This document shows, piece by piece, positions 1 through 9,059 of a DNA stretch of 44,859 nucleotides. The DNA comes from SIG603 sp964370115 (GTDB taxonomy: Bacteria > Bacillota > Clostridia > Oscillospirales > Acutalibacteraceae): NCBI GenBank assembly GCA_964370115.1, contig CAYJIA010000012.1, positions 1-44,859 on the forward strand. The letters are read 5' to 3'. Position 1 is the stretch's first letter. Each line of letters starts with the position of its first letter. Under the pieces are notes generated by a model. The model searched no databases. It was not told the DNA's origin and worked only from the letters and a program-made list of their open reading frames with translations. The position numbers and the translations under genes are program-made.

Positions 1-1952
1 TTCTAGCTGTTGCAATGCTAATATCTGTTATAGTCGTTGGCTTTACAGGTTGCGGTACTAGCGAAGGCGGAGAAATGACAATCGTTGGTACACCTAGAGC
101 TGAAACTCTAATAGTTGAAGTTCAATCACCAACAGACGTACCCGGTCAATTTAACTCACACGTTACAAGTACAGCTAATGGATTTGGTATCCACCAACTT
201 CTATGGAACAATCTATGGGAAATGGATACAACAACAGGTGAACAATTCGGCGATATCGCATCAGGCATGCCTGTTCAAAACGAAGACTTCACAACACACA
301 CTATCTCAATCCGTGAAGGCCTAAAATGGTCTGATGGCGAAGCTTTAGATGCAAACGATGTTGTTTACACAATCAATGCAATTAAAGATAATGAAAACCA
401 CAGATCATGGGGTACTTACAATGAGTTCATCGAGAGTGTAGAACTTATTGATGACCTAACACTTATGGTTACAACAACAATACCTCAACCAAAATTCACA
501 CAAACTTTTGGTGTTACAGTTTGGGGTAATGACCTAAGAATCGCTCCTGAGCACATCTATAAAGATCAAGACATCTCAACTTTCGTTGATTCAGATCCAG
601 TTGTTTCAGGTCCTTACACAGTTAACAAATACGACGAAAACGGTAACTGGGTATTATTCGACAGACGTGAAGATTGGGAAGCTTCTCCATCAGGACAAGT
701 TACAGGAAAAATGCCAGCGGCTAAATACATCCTGTTCCAATCATTTACAAGCAGCGAAACTCGCCAATTAGCAATGGTTAATAACGACGTTGACGTTATG
801 GTTGAAGTTACACCAGAAGACTATGAAAACATTATCAAACAAAACGATAAAGTTTCTGCATGGTATGATGAATTCCCATATGCAACATCAAATGACCCTC
901 GTTCAAAAGGTCTTTCTTTCTCATCAGCACAAGGTGCTCCATATGACAATCCTGACTTCCGTTGGGGTATCACACTAGCACTTAACTTTGATGAAATTTC
1001 ATTGAACGTATTCGACGGTATCGGCCGTGCGTCACCATTCGGTCTACTTACTGCTACTGACGCTATGACAGACGTATACTACGAACCACTACTAAGCTGG
1101 GTTGAAGAGTTTGAGCTTGACCTAGGAGACGGCACAACACTTAAACCTTTCGATACTGGTTATGCAATGAGAATGGTTGAGACTCTAAATGCAGAGCCAC
1201 ACAACCGTAATCTTCCAACAGACGAAGAATCAGCTAAAGATATGTTCGGTCTAGGCTGGTGGAAACACGACCCAGAAGCTGCTGAAAAACTTCTTATCAA
1301 AGCTGGTCTAACAAAAGAAGCTGACGGTTGGTACTTCGAGGGCGAGCCTTTCACAATGAACATGACAAGACTTGCTGAGACAGAACCACAAGCTGGCCGT
1401 GGTACAGAAGCTGCTTACAACCAACTTCTAGAATTCGGTCTAAACGTTACTTTCTCACAAGATAGCCAAACAGCGTTTACTACAAACGGAAAAACTGGTG
1501 AATACGAGCTTTCAGGTTACTGGCCAACACTTGGCGGACTAGCTGACCTTTACAGCGAAGTTAGATCTCACCACACAAACCTAATCACACCTCTAGGTGA
1601 ATCAGGTTCAGGCGCTGATGACCGTTGGTCATCTGCAGAGCTAGACGCACTTATCGATGAGCTTGCAGTACTTCCTCCAGACGACGAAAGAGTTGTTGAG
1701 ATTGGTATGGAAATTATTAAATTAAGCATTATCGAAATGCCATTTATCGGTTTCCACTCAGGTGTTAAACTTGTTCCAACAAACAACACTTACTTCACAA
1801 ACTATCCAACAGCCGAGAATCCATACGATGGTCCTTGGTGGTGGTGGTCAACATTCAAATATGCTATGCATGAATTTGAAGCAGTAGGTGACACAACAGA
1901 ATCAACAGCAGAATCAGAAGCAGAATCAACATCAGAATCAACAGCAGAATAG
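1..1952 (+). CDS. ABC transporter substrate-binding lipoprotein, family 5 (5' end cut by window)
   Basis: This is an extracytoplasmic solute-binding protein of the oligopeptide/dipeptide/oligosaccharide class (SBP_bac_5), tethered to the membrane by lipidation. The frame is already open at base 3 (LAVA before the first internal Met at 15), so the true start lies upstream of the window. A hydrophobic signal segment ends in the lipobox FTGC. The mature part shows the family look: GLKWSDGEALDANDVVYTI and a Trp/Tyr-rich ligand-binding region. The last ~20 residues are a low-complexity Ser/Thr/Glu/Ala tail. Two permeases and two ATPases follow on the same strand, so this is the receptor of that importer. 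Peptides are the default substrate guess, but family members also bind oligosaccharides, and the sugar genes nearby leave this open. Confidence 0.9.
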   Translation, partial: LAVAMLISVIVVGFTGCGTSEGGEMTIVGTPRAETLIVEVQSPTDVPGQFNSHVTSTANGFGIHQLLWNNLWEMDTTTGEQFGDIASGMPVQNEDFTTHTISIREGLKWSDGEALDANDVVYTINAIKDNENHRSWGTYNEFIESVELIDDLTLMVTTTIPQPKFTQTFGVTVWGNDLRIAPEHIYKDQDISTFVDSDPVVSGPYTVNKYDENGNWVLFDRREDWEASPSGQVTGKMPAAKYILFQSFTSSETRQLAMVNNDVDVMVEVTPEDYENIIKQNDKVSAWYDEFPYATSNDPRSKGLSFSSAQGAPYDNPDFRWGITLALNFDEISLNVFDGIGRASPFGLLTATDAMTDVYYEPLLSWVEEFELDLGDGTTLKPFDTGYAMRMVETLNAEPHNRNLPTDEESAKDMFGLGWWKHDPEAAEKLLIKAGLTKEADGWYFEGEPFTMNMTRLAETEPQAGRGTEAAYNQLLEFGLNVTFSQDSQTAFTTNGKTGEYELSGYWPTLGGLADLYSEVRSHHTNLITPLGESGSGADDRWSSAELDALIDELAVLPPDDERVVEIGMEIIKLSIIEMPFIGFHSGVKLVPTNNTYFTNYPTAENPYDGPWWWWSTFKYAMHEFEAVGDTTESTAESEAESTSESTAE

Positions 1953-1988
1953 TTTTAAAAATTAATTTGTGTTGAATATTTAGTCGGG

Positions 1989-2015
1989 GAGATGTACTCC
2001 TAGTGGGTACATCTC
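1989..2015 (+). promoter_or_regulatory. Intercistronic hairpin between binding-protein and permease genes
   Basis: Nine-base perfect inverted repeat (GAGATGTAC at 1989-1997, GTACATCTC at 2007-2015), with CC/GG able to extend it into the loop. No run of T follows, and the downstream genes belong to the same transporter. It is better read as an mRNA-stabilising or partial-attenuation hairpin that keeps the binding protein in excess over the membrane parts than as a full terminator. Confidence 0.6.
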
Positions 2016-2075
2016 TTCTACTTATATTATTATGTAAGGTGAAAATTTATTAATTAATTAGGAAGGAGTGTAACT

Positions 2076-3077
2076 GTGAAATTCCGTAAATATTTTTTTC
2101 TTAGACTAGCTACATGTCTATTAACAATTTTTATAGGTGTTACATTTATCTTTTTCATTCCTCGTATGTTCCCATCAGATCCAATCGAGGGTATGATAGC
2201 ACAAATGCAAGCGCAATCACAGAATATGCCACCAGAACAAATGGATGCACTGCGTTCACAACTTAGAGTTCAATTTGGACTTGAGGGTACTTTACTTGAG
2301 CAATATGGCTCATTCCTATGGAATGGTCTATTACAATTTGACTTTGGACCATCACTTATGAACTACCCAACTCCTGTTATGGAGATTATAGGTAGAAACC
2401 TACCTTATACTTTGGGTCTTGCACTTACAACAACAGTAATCGCTTGGACTATCGGTAATGTTATCGGTCTTCTAGCAGGATTTAGAAAGAACAAGCGTTC
2501 TTCAAAAATTCTTGAAAGCATGGCGATTTTTATCTATCCAATACCATACTTTATAGTAGCCCTACTGCTACAAATCTTCTTTGGATTTGTTTTGGGCTGG
2601 TTCCCAATGGAATCGACAAGTATTATTACTTTCGGTACTACATGGCAGTTCTTTAGTTCACTCGTTTATAACTCCATCCTACCTGCAACTACCATGATTT
2701 TACTTGGTACAGGTTGGTGGATTATCTCTATGAAATCTCTATCGGCTACAACTGCAGAGGAAGACTATGTTCAGTTTGCTAGATTTAGAGGTCTAACTGA
2801 GGGCACTATAGGTAAAAACTATGTATTTAGAAACTCAATTTTGACACAAATTACAGCTCTTGCTATGAGCCTAGGCGGCGTTTTCGGCGGTTCAATTTTA
2901 ACTGAGGTTATCTTTGGCTACCCAGGCGTTGGTACTCTAATGCAAAATGCTGTTTTACAGTCGGACTATAACATGATTTTAGGCTGTATCACAATTTCAA
3001 TCGTTGCAATTTCTTTTGCTACATTTATTGTTGATATTATCTATCCATTTATAGACCCACGTATTAGATATAGTTAA
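2076..3077 (+). CDS. ABC transporter permease, OppB/DppB type
   Basis: Inner-membrane channel subunit of the family-5 importer, 333 residues, the usual length for DppB/OppB. It starts at a GTG, with AGGAAGGAG seven bases upstream. The N-terminal hydrophobic helix followed by FIPRMFPSDPIEGM is typical of the B subunit. A BPD_transp_1 domain fills the C-terminal two thirds, with an EAA-type coupling loop around FARFRGLTEGTIGKNYV and a closing segment ending FIDPRIRYS. It is the first permease after the binding-protein gene; the next permease begins 18 bases on. Confidence 0.92.
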   Translation: MKFRKYFFLRLATCLLTIFIGVTFIFFIPRMFPSDPIEGMIAQMQAQSQNMPPEQMDALRSQLRVQFGLEGTLLEQYGSFLWNGLLQFDFGPSLMNYPTPVMEIIGRNLPYTLGLALTTTVIAWTIGNVIGLLAGFRKNKRSSKILESMAIFIYPIPYFIVALLLQIFFGFVLGWFPMESTSIITFGTTWQFFSSLVYNSILPATTMILLGTGWWIISMKSLSATTAEEDYVQFARFRGLTEGTIGKNYVFRNSILTQITALAMSLGGVFGGSILTEVIFGYPGVGTLMQNAVLQSDYNMILGCITISIVAISFATFIVDIIYPFIDPRIRYS

Positions 3078-3095
3078 GGAGGGGAGAGATTATTT

Positions 3096-3950
3096 ATGAA
3101 AAATTTTGCTAAATTCTGGGGAAATACTTCAGGAAGATTTAAAGCAGGTATGATAATCACAACCTTCTTCCTTATTGTTGGTTTTGTGGTTTACCTTATT
3201 CCACATACTAATCCCTTTCTATTTAACACTTATCAAAATGAACTTGGCATGAGTGCTCAAAACCCACTTGGTACTACAAGTAGGGGTCAAGACATTATGT
3301 GGCTTTTAATCGAGTCTATACATAACTCACTACTAATGGGTCTTATAGTTGCTACTATCGGTACTACTGTGGGCGTATTCGTAGGACTTATCGCAGGTTT
3401 CTCAGGCGGTGCGGTAGACCGTATCTTAACAACAATTACAGATACTTTTATAGTTATACCATCACTACCTATTCTTATTTTGATGACAGCCCTAATGAAA
3501 GGCGGCGGCGACTCAACAACTTATGTTATGGCGCTTGTTCTTGCAATGTTTGCATGGGCATGGCCTAGCCGTCAAATCCGTTCAATGGCGCTAACAATTA
3601 AAGAGCGTGACTTCATACACACAGCGTGGTTCTCAGGCGAGGGTACAGTACAAGTTGTTGTAACTGAAATCCTACCTTACGCGCTAACATGGTCACTATC
3701 AAACTTTATGAATGCTACACTTTCAGCTATTACTGCTGAGTCAAGCCTTGCTGTTTTGGGTCTATCACCTGCTGACTTCGTTTCTCTAGGTAACATGATT
3801 CAATGGGCAAGAAGCTACAACGCTATATTCAACGAGCAATGGCTATGGATTGGTTCTCCAATAGTTGCAATCATTGTACTATTTGTTGGTCTATTCATGC
3901 TAATCACTGGATTTAACGACTATCAAGCTAAGAAGAGAGGTAAGTCATAA
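3096..3950 (+). CDS. ABC transporter permease, OppC/DppC type
   Basis: Second membrane subunit, 284 residues. It begins 18 bases after the first permease, behind an AAGGAGGGGAG ribosome site. The C-subunit hallmark GTTSRGQDIMW appears after the first membrane helix, and an EAA-like loop (TAWFSGEGTVQVVVTEILPY) would contact the ATPases. Its stop overlaps the next start as TAATG, so translation of the permease and the first ATPase is probably coupled. Confidence 0.92.
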   Translation: MKNFAKFWGNTSGRFKAGMIITTFFLIVGFVVYLIPHTNPFLFNTYQNELGMSAQNPLGTTSRGQDIMWLLIESIHNSLLMGLIVATIGTTVGVFVGLIAGFSGGAVDRILTTITDTFIVIPSLPILILMTALMKGGGDSTTYVMALVLAMFAWAWPSRQIRSMALTIKERDFIHTAWFSGEGTVQVVVTEILPYALTWSLSNFMNATLSAITAESSLAVLGLSPADFVSLGNMIQWARSYNAIFNEQWLWIGSPIVAIIVLFVGLFMLITGFNDYQAKKRGKS

Positions 3951-4930
3951 TGTTAAAAATTGAAAATTTATCCACTTCTTATAAAACCATGAACGGTGAC
4001 GTTCACGTTATTACAAAAGTTGACTTTGAAATCAAAGACAACGAAATCTTCGGTATTGCCGGTGAATCTGGTTGTGGTAAAACAACACTTCTAAAAGTTT
4101 TATATGATATAGTGGAATATCCGCTAGTTATTAATACTGGTAAAGTCACTTTAAGTGGCGAAAGAAACGGCGAGAAATATGAATATGTTTCAGATGCCGA
4201 CACAAGGGCTATTAGAAAAACTTGGTGGCATAACATAGCTTATGTTCCTCAAGCTGCACAAAGCGTTCTAAACCCTATCATGAAACTTAAAACTCAGTTC
4301 TTGGATTCTATTCCAAAAGCTGAAAAAGCAAATGAGACAGAAGAACAAACTCTAAAAAGAGTTGCAGACTATCTACAAGAATTAAGCCTTTCTCCAGATG
4401 TGCTTGAGGCATATCCGTTCCAACTTTCAGGTGGTATGCGTCAACGTGTTATCATAGCACTTGCGACATTTATGTCACCAGGTCTAGTTCTTGCCGATGA
4501 GCCTACAACAGCGCTTGACGTTGTTGTTCAAAGAGGTATCTTGATGATGCTTATGCGTCTTCAAAAACAACTTAAAAACTCATTTGTTATCGTTTCTCAT
4601 GACATGGGTGTTCACTACCAAATCACAGACAGAATGGGTATCATGTACTCAGGAAGCTTTATTGAGCTTGGTAAAACAGAGGATATATTTGAAGATCCAA
4701 TTCACCCATACACACAAATGCTAGTTGCTGCTCTACCAAAACTTGGCGACAAGAGCCAAAAAGTTGGTATTCCAGGACGCCCACCGGCACTTACAAATCC
4801 ACCAGAAGGTTGTAGATTTGCACCTCGTTGCCCAAAAGCAATGGATCGTTGCCGTAAAGATGTTCCTGATTTTATCGAAGTTAAACCCGGCAGATTTGCC
4901 GCTTGTCACTTATTAGAGAAAGGAGTGTAA
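3950..4930 (+). CDS. ABC transporter ATP-binding protein, OppD/DppD type
   Basis: Cytoplasmic ATPase of the importer, 326 residues. It has Walker A GESGCGKT at about residues 38-45, signature LSGGMRQR, Walker B LADEPTTALD and an H-loop His in IVSHDMG. The C-terminal oligo_HPY segment carries the Cys spacing CRFAPRCPKAMDRC plus a final Cys, as in other family-5 importer ATPases; some relatives bind an iron-sulfur cluster there. The start overlaps the permease stop by one base. Confidence 0.93.
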   Translation: MLKIENLSTSYKTMNGDVHVITKVDFEIKDNEIFGIAGESGCGKTTLLKVLYDIVEYPLVINTGKVTLSGERNGEKYEYVSDADTRAIRKTWWHNIAYVPQAAQSVLNPIMKLKTQFLDSIPKAEKANETEEQTLKRVADYLQELSLSPDVLEAYPFQLSGGMRQRVIIALATFMSPGLVLADEPTTALDVVVQRGILMMLMRLQKQLKNSFVIVSHDMGVHYQITDRMGIMYSGSFIELGKTEDIFEDPIHPYTQMLVAALPKLGDKSQKVGIPGRPPALTNPPEGCRFAPRCPKAMDRCRKDVPDFIEVKPGRFAACHLLEKGV

Positions 4931-4932
4931 TT

Positions 4933-5904
4933 ATGGCTGAAAAATTGTTAGAAGTTCAAAACCTTACTAAAGTTTTTGGTATAGGTGGTATGCTTAGTAA
5001 AAAGAAACTGACAGCTGTTGACGATGTTACATTTAGCATCGAAAGCGAAAAGCCTGTTATACTTTCTATTGTTGGTGAATCAGGTTGTGGTAAATCTACA
5101 CTTTGTAAAATGATTTTACGTATGCACCAAGCAGACGGCGGTCATATTCATCTTTTAGGTCATAATTATGCCGATAAGAGAAATTATAACCCAAAACAAT
5201 TCAAGCTTGATGTACAACCTATATTCCAAAACCCATTCGAGTCTTTCTCTGCAAGAAAGCCTGTTGACTCTTACCTATTTAACACAGCTTTAAGACTGAA
5301 AATAGCTAAGAATAAAGCAGAAGCTACTGAGCTTGTTGATGAGACTTTGAAAAACGTTGGTATGTCACTAGCGGTTGTTAAAGGAAAATATCCTGCACAG
5401 TTCTCAGGTGGTGAGTTGCAACGTATTTCTATTGCGCGTGCACTTATTACACGTCCTAAATTAATCATTGCGGACGAGCCTGTTGCGGCTATCGATGCTT
5501 CTATGAAAATGAACATCGTTAACCTTTTCAAAGAGCTAAAAGAAAAATACAACGTATCATTTATCTACATCACACATGACCTTTCAACAGCTTACTACGT
5601 ATCAGATTATATAGCTACACTTTATCGTGGTTGCTTAATCGAGTACGGTGATGCTAAAGAAATCATGGACGACCCAGCTCACCCATACACAGAACTACTG
5701 ATGAATGCGGTTCCAAGAGTTGGCGATAAATGGAAAGATGAACTTGTACTACCTGACATGGAAGATAAAGAGTATTCAATATCTTACTGTAAGTTTGCAC
5801 CACGTTGCCCTTATGCAACAGATGAGTGTAGACAAAACAAACCTGAGCTTAAAGATTTAGGCGGAGGCAGAACAGTACTTTGTAATCATCCACTTAACAG
5901 ATAA
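4933..5904 (+). CDS. ABC transporter ATP-binding protein, OppF/DppF type
   Basis: Second ATPase of the importer, 323 residues from this start. The frame is open further upstream (to 4903), but AGGAG at 4921-4925 sits seven bases before this ATG and the upstream part would overlap the OppD gene. It has Walker A GESGCGKS, signature FSGGELQR, Walker B IADEPVAAID and H-loop YITHDLS. The C-terminal Cys cluster (CKFAPRCPYATDEC) matches that of the partner ATPase. This is the last gene of the transporter operon, with a terminator directly behind it. Confidence 0.93.
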   Translation: MAEKLLEVQNLTKVFGIGGMLSKKKLTAVDDVTFSIESEKPVILSIVGESGCGKSTLCKMILRMHQADGGHIHLLGHNYADKRNYNPKQFKLDVQPIFQNPFESFSARKPVDSYLFNTALRLKIAKNKAEATELVDETLKNVGMSLAVVKGKYPAQFSGGELQRISIARALITRPKLIIADEPVAAIDASMKMNIVNLFKELKEKYNVSFIYITHDLSTAYYVSDYIATLYRGCLIEYGDAKEIMDDPAHPYTELLMNAVPRVGDKWKDELVLPDMEDKEYSISYCKFAPRCPYATDECRQNKPELKDLGGGRTVLCNHPLNR

Positions 5905-5911
5905 TGAAAAA

Positions 5912-5942
5912 TCCCTCATCGTTTTGATGAGGGACTTTTTTT
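5912..5942 (+). terminator. Rho-independent terminator, probably bidirectional
   Basis: Nine-base stem TCCCTCATC / GATGAGGGA with loop GTTTT, followed by CTTTTTTT. On the minus strand the same stem is followed by a run of five T. It lies between the converging transporter operon and the oxidoreductase gene, so it can stop both. Confidence 0.93.
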
Positions 5943-5949
5943 AGTTATT

Positions 5950-6930
5950 TTAGGGGAATATTATTCCAGATTTATTTCTTAAGTCTTCCATTAGATAGGC
6001 AATTTTTAGGCTTAGCTCACTGCATTCATTGTAGTGGGCTTTATATTTTTCTGGCTCGTTTATGAAGTTATAAAAGCTTATGGCTTCATAACCCATTAGT
6101 ATGTGCTTGTCTTCGCTTCCACAAACTTTTTCTTTACTCTTGTCAGGGTACATAATCTCTATCTCTGCAAGCCTTGAAATAGACTCTATGGCTATACAGC
6201 CAAAGTCAGCCTGTATGTCGGAGTTAGCTCCTGCATCGCCTATTTTAGAGTATTTAATGCATACGAGCTTGTCGTCGTATTGCATATTGATTATGCCGTA
6301 TCCATCGGCTCCTGTGTGCAGTAGGTTTGAGTAGATGTTATAGTCCTTAGGCATACCGAAAAGATATATCGCAGGATATAAACAATATACGCCAAGGTCC
6401 ATCAGTGCTCCGCCATGGAATTTTGAATTGAGTACGTTTGGCACTTCGCCTTCTAAAAATACATCATAGCGTGATGAGCGCTGTGAAAAATCGAAAGTTG
6501 CGGCAGATACTTTACCGATTTTGCCGATAGCCTCTTTTAACAGCTCTTTTTGAGGTAGGTGCATAAACATTATAGCCTCTAAAAAGACCACGCCGTTTTC
6601 CTTTGCAAGCTCCTGTAAAGCCTTTACTTCATCTCCATATGCTGAAACTGGTTTCTCGCAGATGACATGCTTTTTGTTTTTTAAGAAAACTTTGCTTTGC
6701 TCTACATGCAGTGAATTAGGGCTTGCTATATATACGGCATCTATTTCGTCGCATTTAGCCATTTCTTCCAAATCGGTGTATACATTTGTTACTCCGTATT
6801 TTTTGCCAAAATTAAGGCCTGACTCTTCTTTTCTTGAGTAAATAGCAGTAAGTTCCCAAAGGCCACTCTCAAGTGCACCGTCTACATATGCGCCTGTAAT
6901 CCAGTTAGTGCCTATGATACCAAATTTCAT
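5950..6930 (-). CDS. Gfo/Idh/MocA family oxidoreductase
   Basis: NAD(P)-dependent sugar or polyol dehydrogenase, 326 residues. The Rossmann nucleotide-binding start is GIIGTNW (residues 4-10), and the catalytic EKP motif is at 92-94 (CEKPVSAYG). The C-terminal GFO_IDH_MocA_C domain carries the strand HGGALMDLGVYCLYPA. An AGGAAA ribosome site precedes the ATG. It is the last gene of a four-gene minus-strand operon, 11 bases after pepT. The substrate cannot be told from sequence; cyclic sugars, inositols or dihydrodiols are all used by the family. Confidence 0.9.
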   Translation of the reverse strand: MKFGIIGTNWITGAYVDGALESGLWELTAIYSRKEESGLNFGKKYGVTNVYTDLEEMAKCDEIDAVYIASPNSLHVEQSKVFLKNKKHVICEKPVSAYGDEVKALQELAKENGVVFLEAIMFMHLPQKELLKEAIGKIGKVSAATFDFSQRSSRYDVFLEGEVPNVLNSKFHGGALMDLGVYCLYPAIYLFGMPKDYNIYSNLLHTGADGYGIINMQYDDKLVCIKYSKIGDAGANSDIQADFGCIAIESISRLAEIEIMYPDKSKEKVCGSEDKHILMGYEAISFYNFINEPEKYKAHYNECSELSLKIAYLMEDLRNKSGIIFP

Positions 6931-6941
6931 TTAACATTTCC

Positions 6942-8153
6942 TCATTTCAAATTTTTTATAATAGTAATGATAATATCTTTCATTTTTTCCATGTCTTCTA
7001 CAACAGCAAATTCATGTTTGCCGTGGAAATTTTCTCCACCTGTTCCAAGGTTAGGGCAGGGAAGCCCCATGTATGAAAGTCTTGCGCCGTCTGTGCCACC
7101 CCTAATTGGTAGAATTTTTGGCTCAACACCATTTTCGCACATTGCCTTTTTCGCAGTTTCAATTATATACATATGTGGCAAAATCATTTCTTTCATGTTT
7201 GAGTAGCTGTCCTTGATGTCACAGCTTACAACTTGCATTTCGTATTTTTCGTTCATGTAGTCTGCGATTTTTACAAGTGTTTCTTTTTTCTTATCCAAAA
7301 GCTCCTTGTCGTGGTCACGCAGTATATAAAACAGCTCTCCATTTTCTATGTCTGACTTCATGTCGACTAAGTGGAAAAAGCCCTCATATCCCTCTGTGTG
7401 CTCTGGAGCCTGCGTATATGGAAGCATAGAGTGAAACTCCATTACAAGCTTGCTTGCATTTATCATTTTATTTTTAGCACTTCCAGGGTGGACACTTCTG
7501 CCCGTGACAGTGATTTTTGCAGACGCACCGTTGAAGTTTTCATATTCTATTTCGCTTATATCTGAGCCGTCTACCGTATAGGCATAGTCGCAGTTAAAAG
7601 TTTTTACATCAAAGTGGTCAGCGCCGACACCTACTTCTTCGTCTGGAGTAAATGCCACTTTGAATGTTGGGAAATCATCGCCCGATGAAAGTAAATCTTC
7701 ACAGGCTTGTAAAATTTCTGCAATACCTGCCTTGTCGTCAGCACCTAAAAGAGTAGTTCCGTCTGTGACAACTAGAGTTTTACCCTTGTGGTTTGTCAGA
7801 TTTGGAAAGTCTTTTACAGCTGTTACGATGTTTTTTTCTTTATTTAAAACTATATCTTTACCATCATAATTTTCTATTACACGTGGTTTTACATTTTCGC
7901 CGCTAATTTCGGGTGAAGTATCCATGTGAGCGATAAAGGCTATGGTTTTTTTGGATTTTCTAGCACCCTTTACAGTGCCATAAACATAGCCATAGTCATC
8001 GGTGTAAACGTCGCTTATACCGATTTCTTTCATTACAGTTACAAGGTGGCTTGCAAGTATTTTTTGCTTTGCTGTAGATGGAAACGTAAGGCAGGCGGGA
8101 TCTGATTTTGTGTCAAAGGACACATAGTCGAGTAATTTTTCTAAAACGGACAT
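6942..8153 (-). CDS. pepT: Peptidase T (tripeptide aminopeptidase)
   Basis: Cytoplasmic zinc aminopeptidase of family M20B that releases the N-terminal residue of tripeptides. It is 403 residues, the normal length. The di-zinc site is readable: AHMDTS (His76, Asp78), GADDKAG (Asp139), PDEEVG (Glu172/Glu173), VDGSD (Asp195) and a C-terminal His in GGENFHGKHEF. It sits inside an operon of sugar-type enzymes, 10 bases after the TIM-barrel gene. The plus-strand peptide-type ABC importer converges on this operon, so uptake and tripeptide breakdown may be functionally linked. Confidence 0.95.
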   Translation of the reverse strand: MSVLEKLLDYVSFDTKSDPACLTFPSTAKQKILASHLVTVMKEIGISDVYTDDYGYVYGTVKGARKSKKTIAFIAHMDTSPEISGENVKPRVIENYDGKDIVLNKEKNIVTAVKDFPNLTNHKGKTLVVTDGTTLLGADDKAGIAEILQACEDLLSSGDDFPTFKVAFTPDEEVGVGADHFDVKTFNCDYAYTVDGSDISEIEYENFNGASAKITVTGRSVHPGSAKNKMINASKLVMEFHSMLPYTQAPEHTEGYEGFFHLVDMKSDIENGELFYILRDHDKELLDKKKETLVKIADYMNEKYEMQVVSCDIKDSYSNMKEMILPHMYIIETAKKAMCENGVEPKILPIRGGTDGARLSYMGLPCPNLGTGGENFHGKHEFAVVEDMEKMKDIIITIIKNLK

Positions 8154-8163
8154 TTTATTCTCC

Positions 8164-9045
8164 TTAAAGTTTAGATATATAATTTTTTACATTGGCAAGG
8201 CCAATTTTTAGCGCTGTACAAGGTGGTTCAAGTCCCTCAAACTCAAATGATAGATAACCGCTATAGTTCGCTCTTTTTAGGGCAAACAGGCACTGCATGA
8301 CGGGCACATTACCTTGTCCTACTATGGTGCCTCTTAAGAAGTTTCCTTCTCGGGTTCTAAAGCTTCCCTCACCTGGATCCGCTTCGTTAAAGCCCTTTAC
8401 AACAAAGTCTTTTAAATGTACGTATTTAGCATAAGGTGCAACTCTAGTCACAGCCTTTGCTGGGTCTTCGTCGGCGCATAGGAAGTTTCCTATGTCGCAA
8501 AGAAGTCCAAAGTTTTTATGATTTATTGTTGTGTAAAGCTTTTCTACACGCTCGGAGTCTTGTGAGTAGAATCCGTGATTTTCTATCATGGTGACTACAC
8601 CCTTGTCCTGTGCGTATTCGGCGATTTCTCTACACGCATCGGCAAGTTCGGCTACTACAGTGTCAAAAGCCGTGTATTTTCCACTGTCTATTGCATAGCC
8701 GACAGTGGCGTCATGGCGCATTCTCTTTACACCTAAAACTTGCGCAATATCTACAAGTTTCTTTAGTCTTGCAATTTCCTCGCTTTTATCATTGTTTAAG
8801 AAATCGGCACCACAGGTAAGACAGCTTATCTCTAAACCGTGTTTTGTCGCCTCTTCTTTGATTTTTTTAGCATAATCTAAGCGCTCGTTTTCAGGCAGTG
8901 GGAAAAAATCCACAAAATCAACGAATTCTATGGCATCAAAGCCTAAATCTTTTGCCTTTTTTATGCACTCAAAAGGCGTGATAAGCTCTGCCTTTATGTC
9001 TGGGTAAAAGCTGTAGCTACTTACAGAATATTTAATATTTTCCAT
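8164..9045 (-). CDS. Sugar phosphate isomerase/epimerase, xylose-isomerase-like TIM barrel
   Basis: AP-endonuclease-2 superfamily TIM barrel, 293 residues, as in IolE/IolI and many sugar epimerases. The expected metal-ligand positions are present in order: Glu in MIENHGF, Asp in LCDIGNF, His in KYVHLKDF and Glu in LSFEFEGLE. An AAGGAGA site precedes the ATG. It lies 14 bases after the phosphofructokinase gene and just before pepT, and probably acts with the oxidoreductase at the end of the operon on the same sugar or polyol. The exact substrate is unknown. Confidence 0.85.
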   Translation of the reverse strand: MENIKYSVSSYSFYPDIKAELITPFECIKKAKDLGFDAIEFVDFVDFFPLPENERLDYAKKIKEEATKHGLEISCLTCGADFLNNDKSEEIARLKKLVDIAQVLGVKRMRHDATVGYAIDSGKYTAFDTVVAELADACREIAEYAQDKGVVTMIENHGFYSQDSERVEKLYTTINHKNFGLLCDIGNFLCADEDPAKAVTRVAPYAKYVHLKDFVVKGFNEADPGEGSFRTREGNFLRGTIVGQGNVPVMQCLFALKRANYSGYLSFEFEGLEPPCTALKIGLANVKNYISKL

Positions 9046-9059
9046 ATATTTTCTCCTTA

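Noticed and set aside
1989..2015. Hairpin after the binding-protein gene considered as a terminator
   Set aside because: There is no T-run, and the downstream permease and ATPase genes need the same transcript.
4903..4932. Upstream extension of the OppF-type ATPase start
   Set aside because: It overlaps the OppD gene, and AGGAG is correctly placed only for the ATG at 4933.
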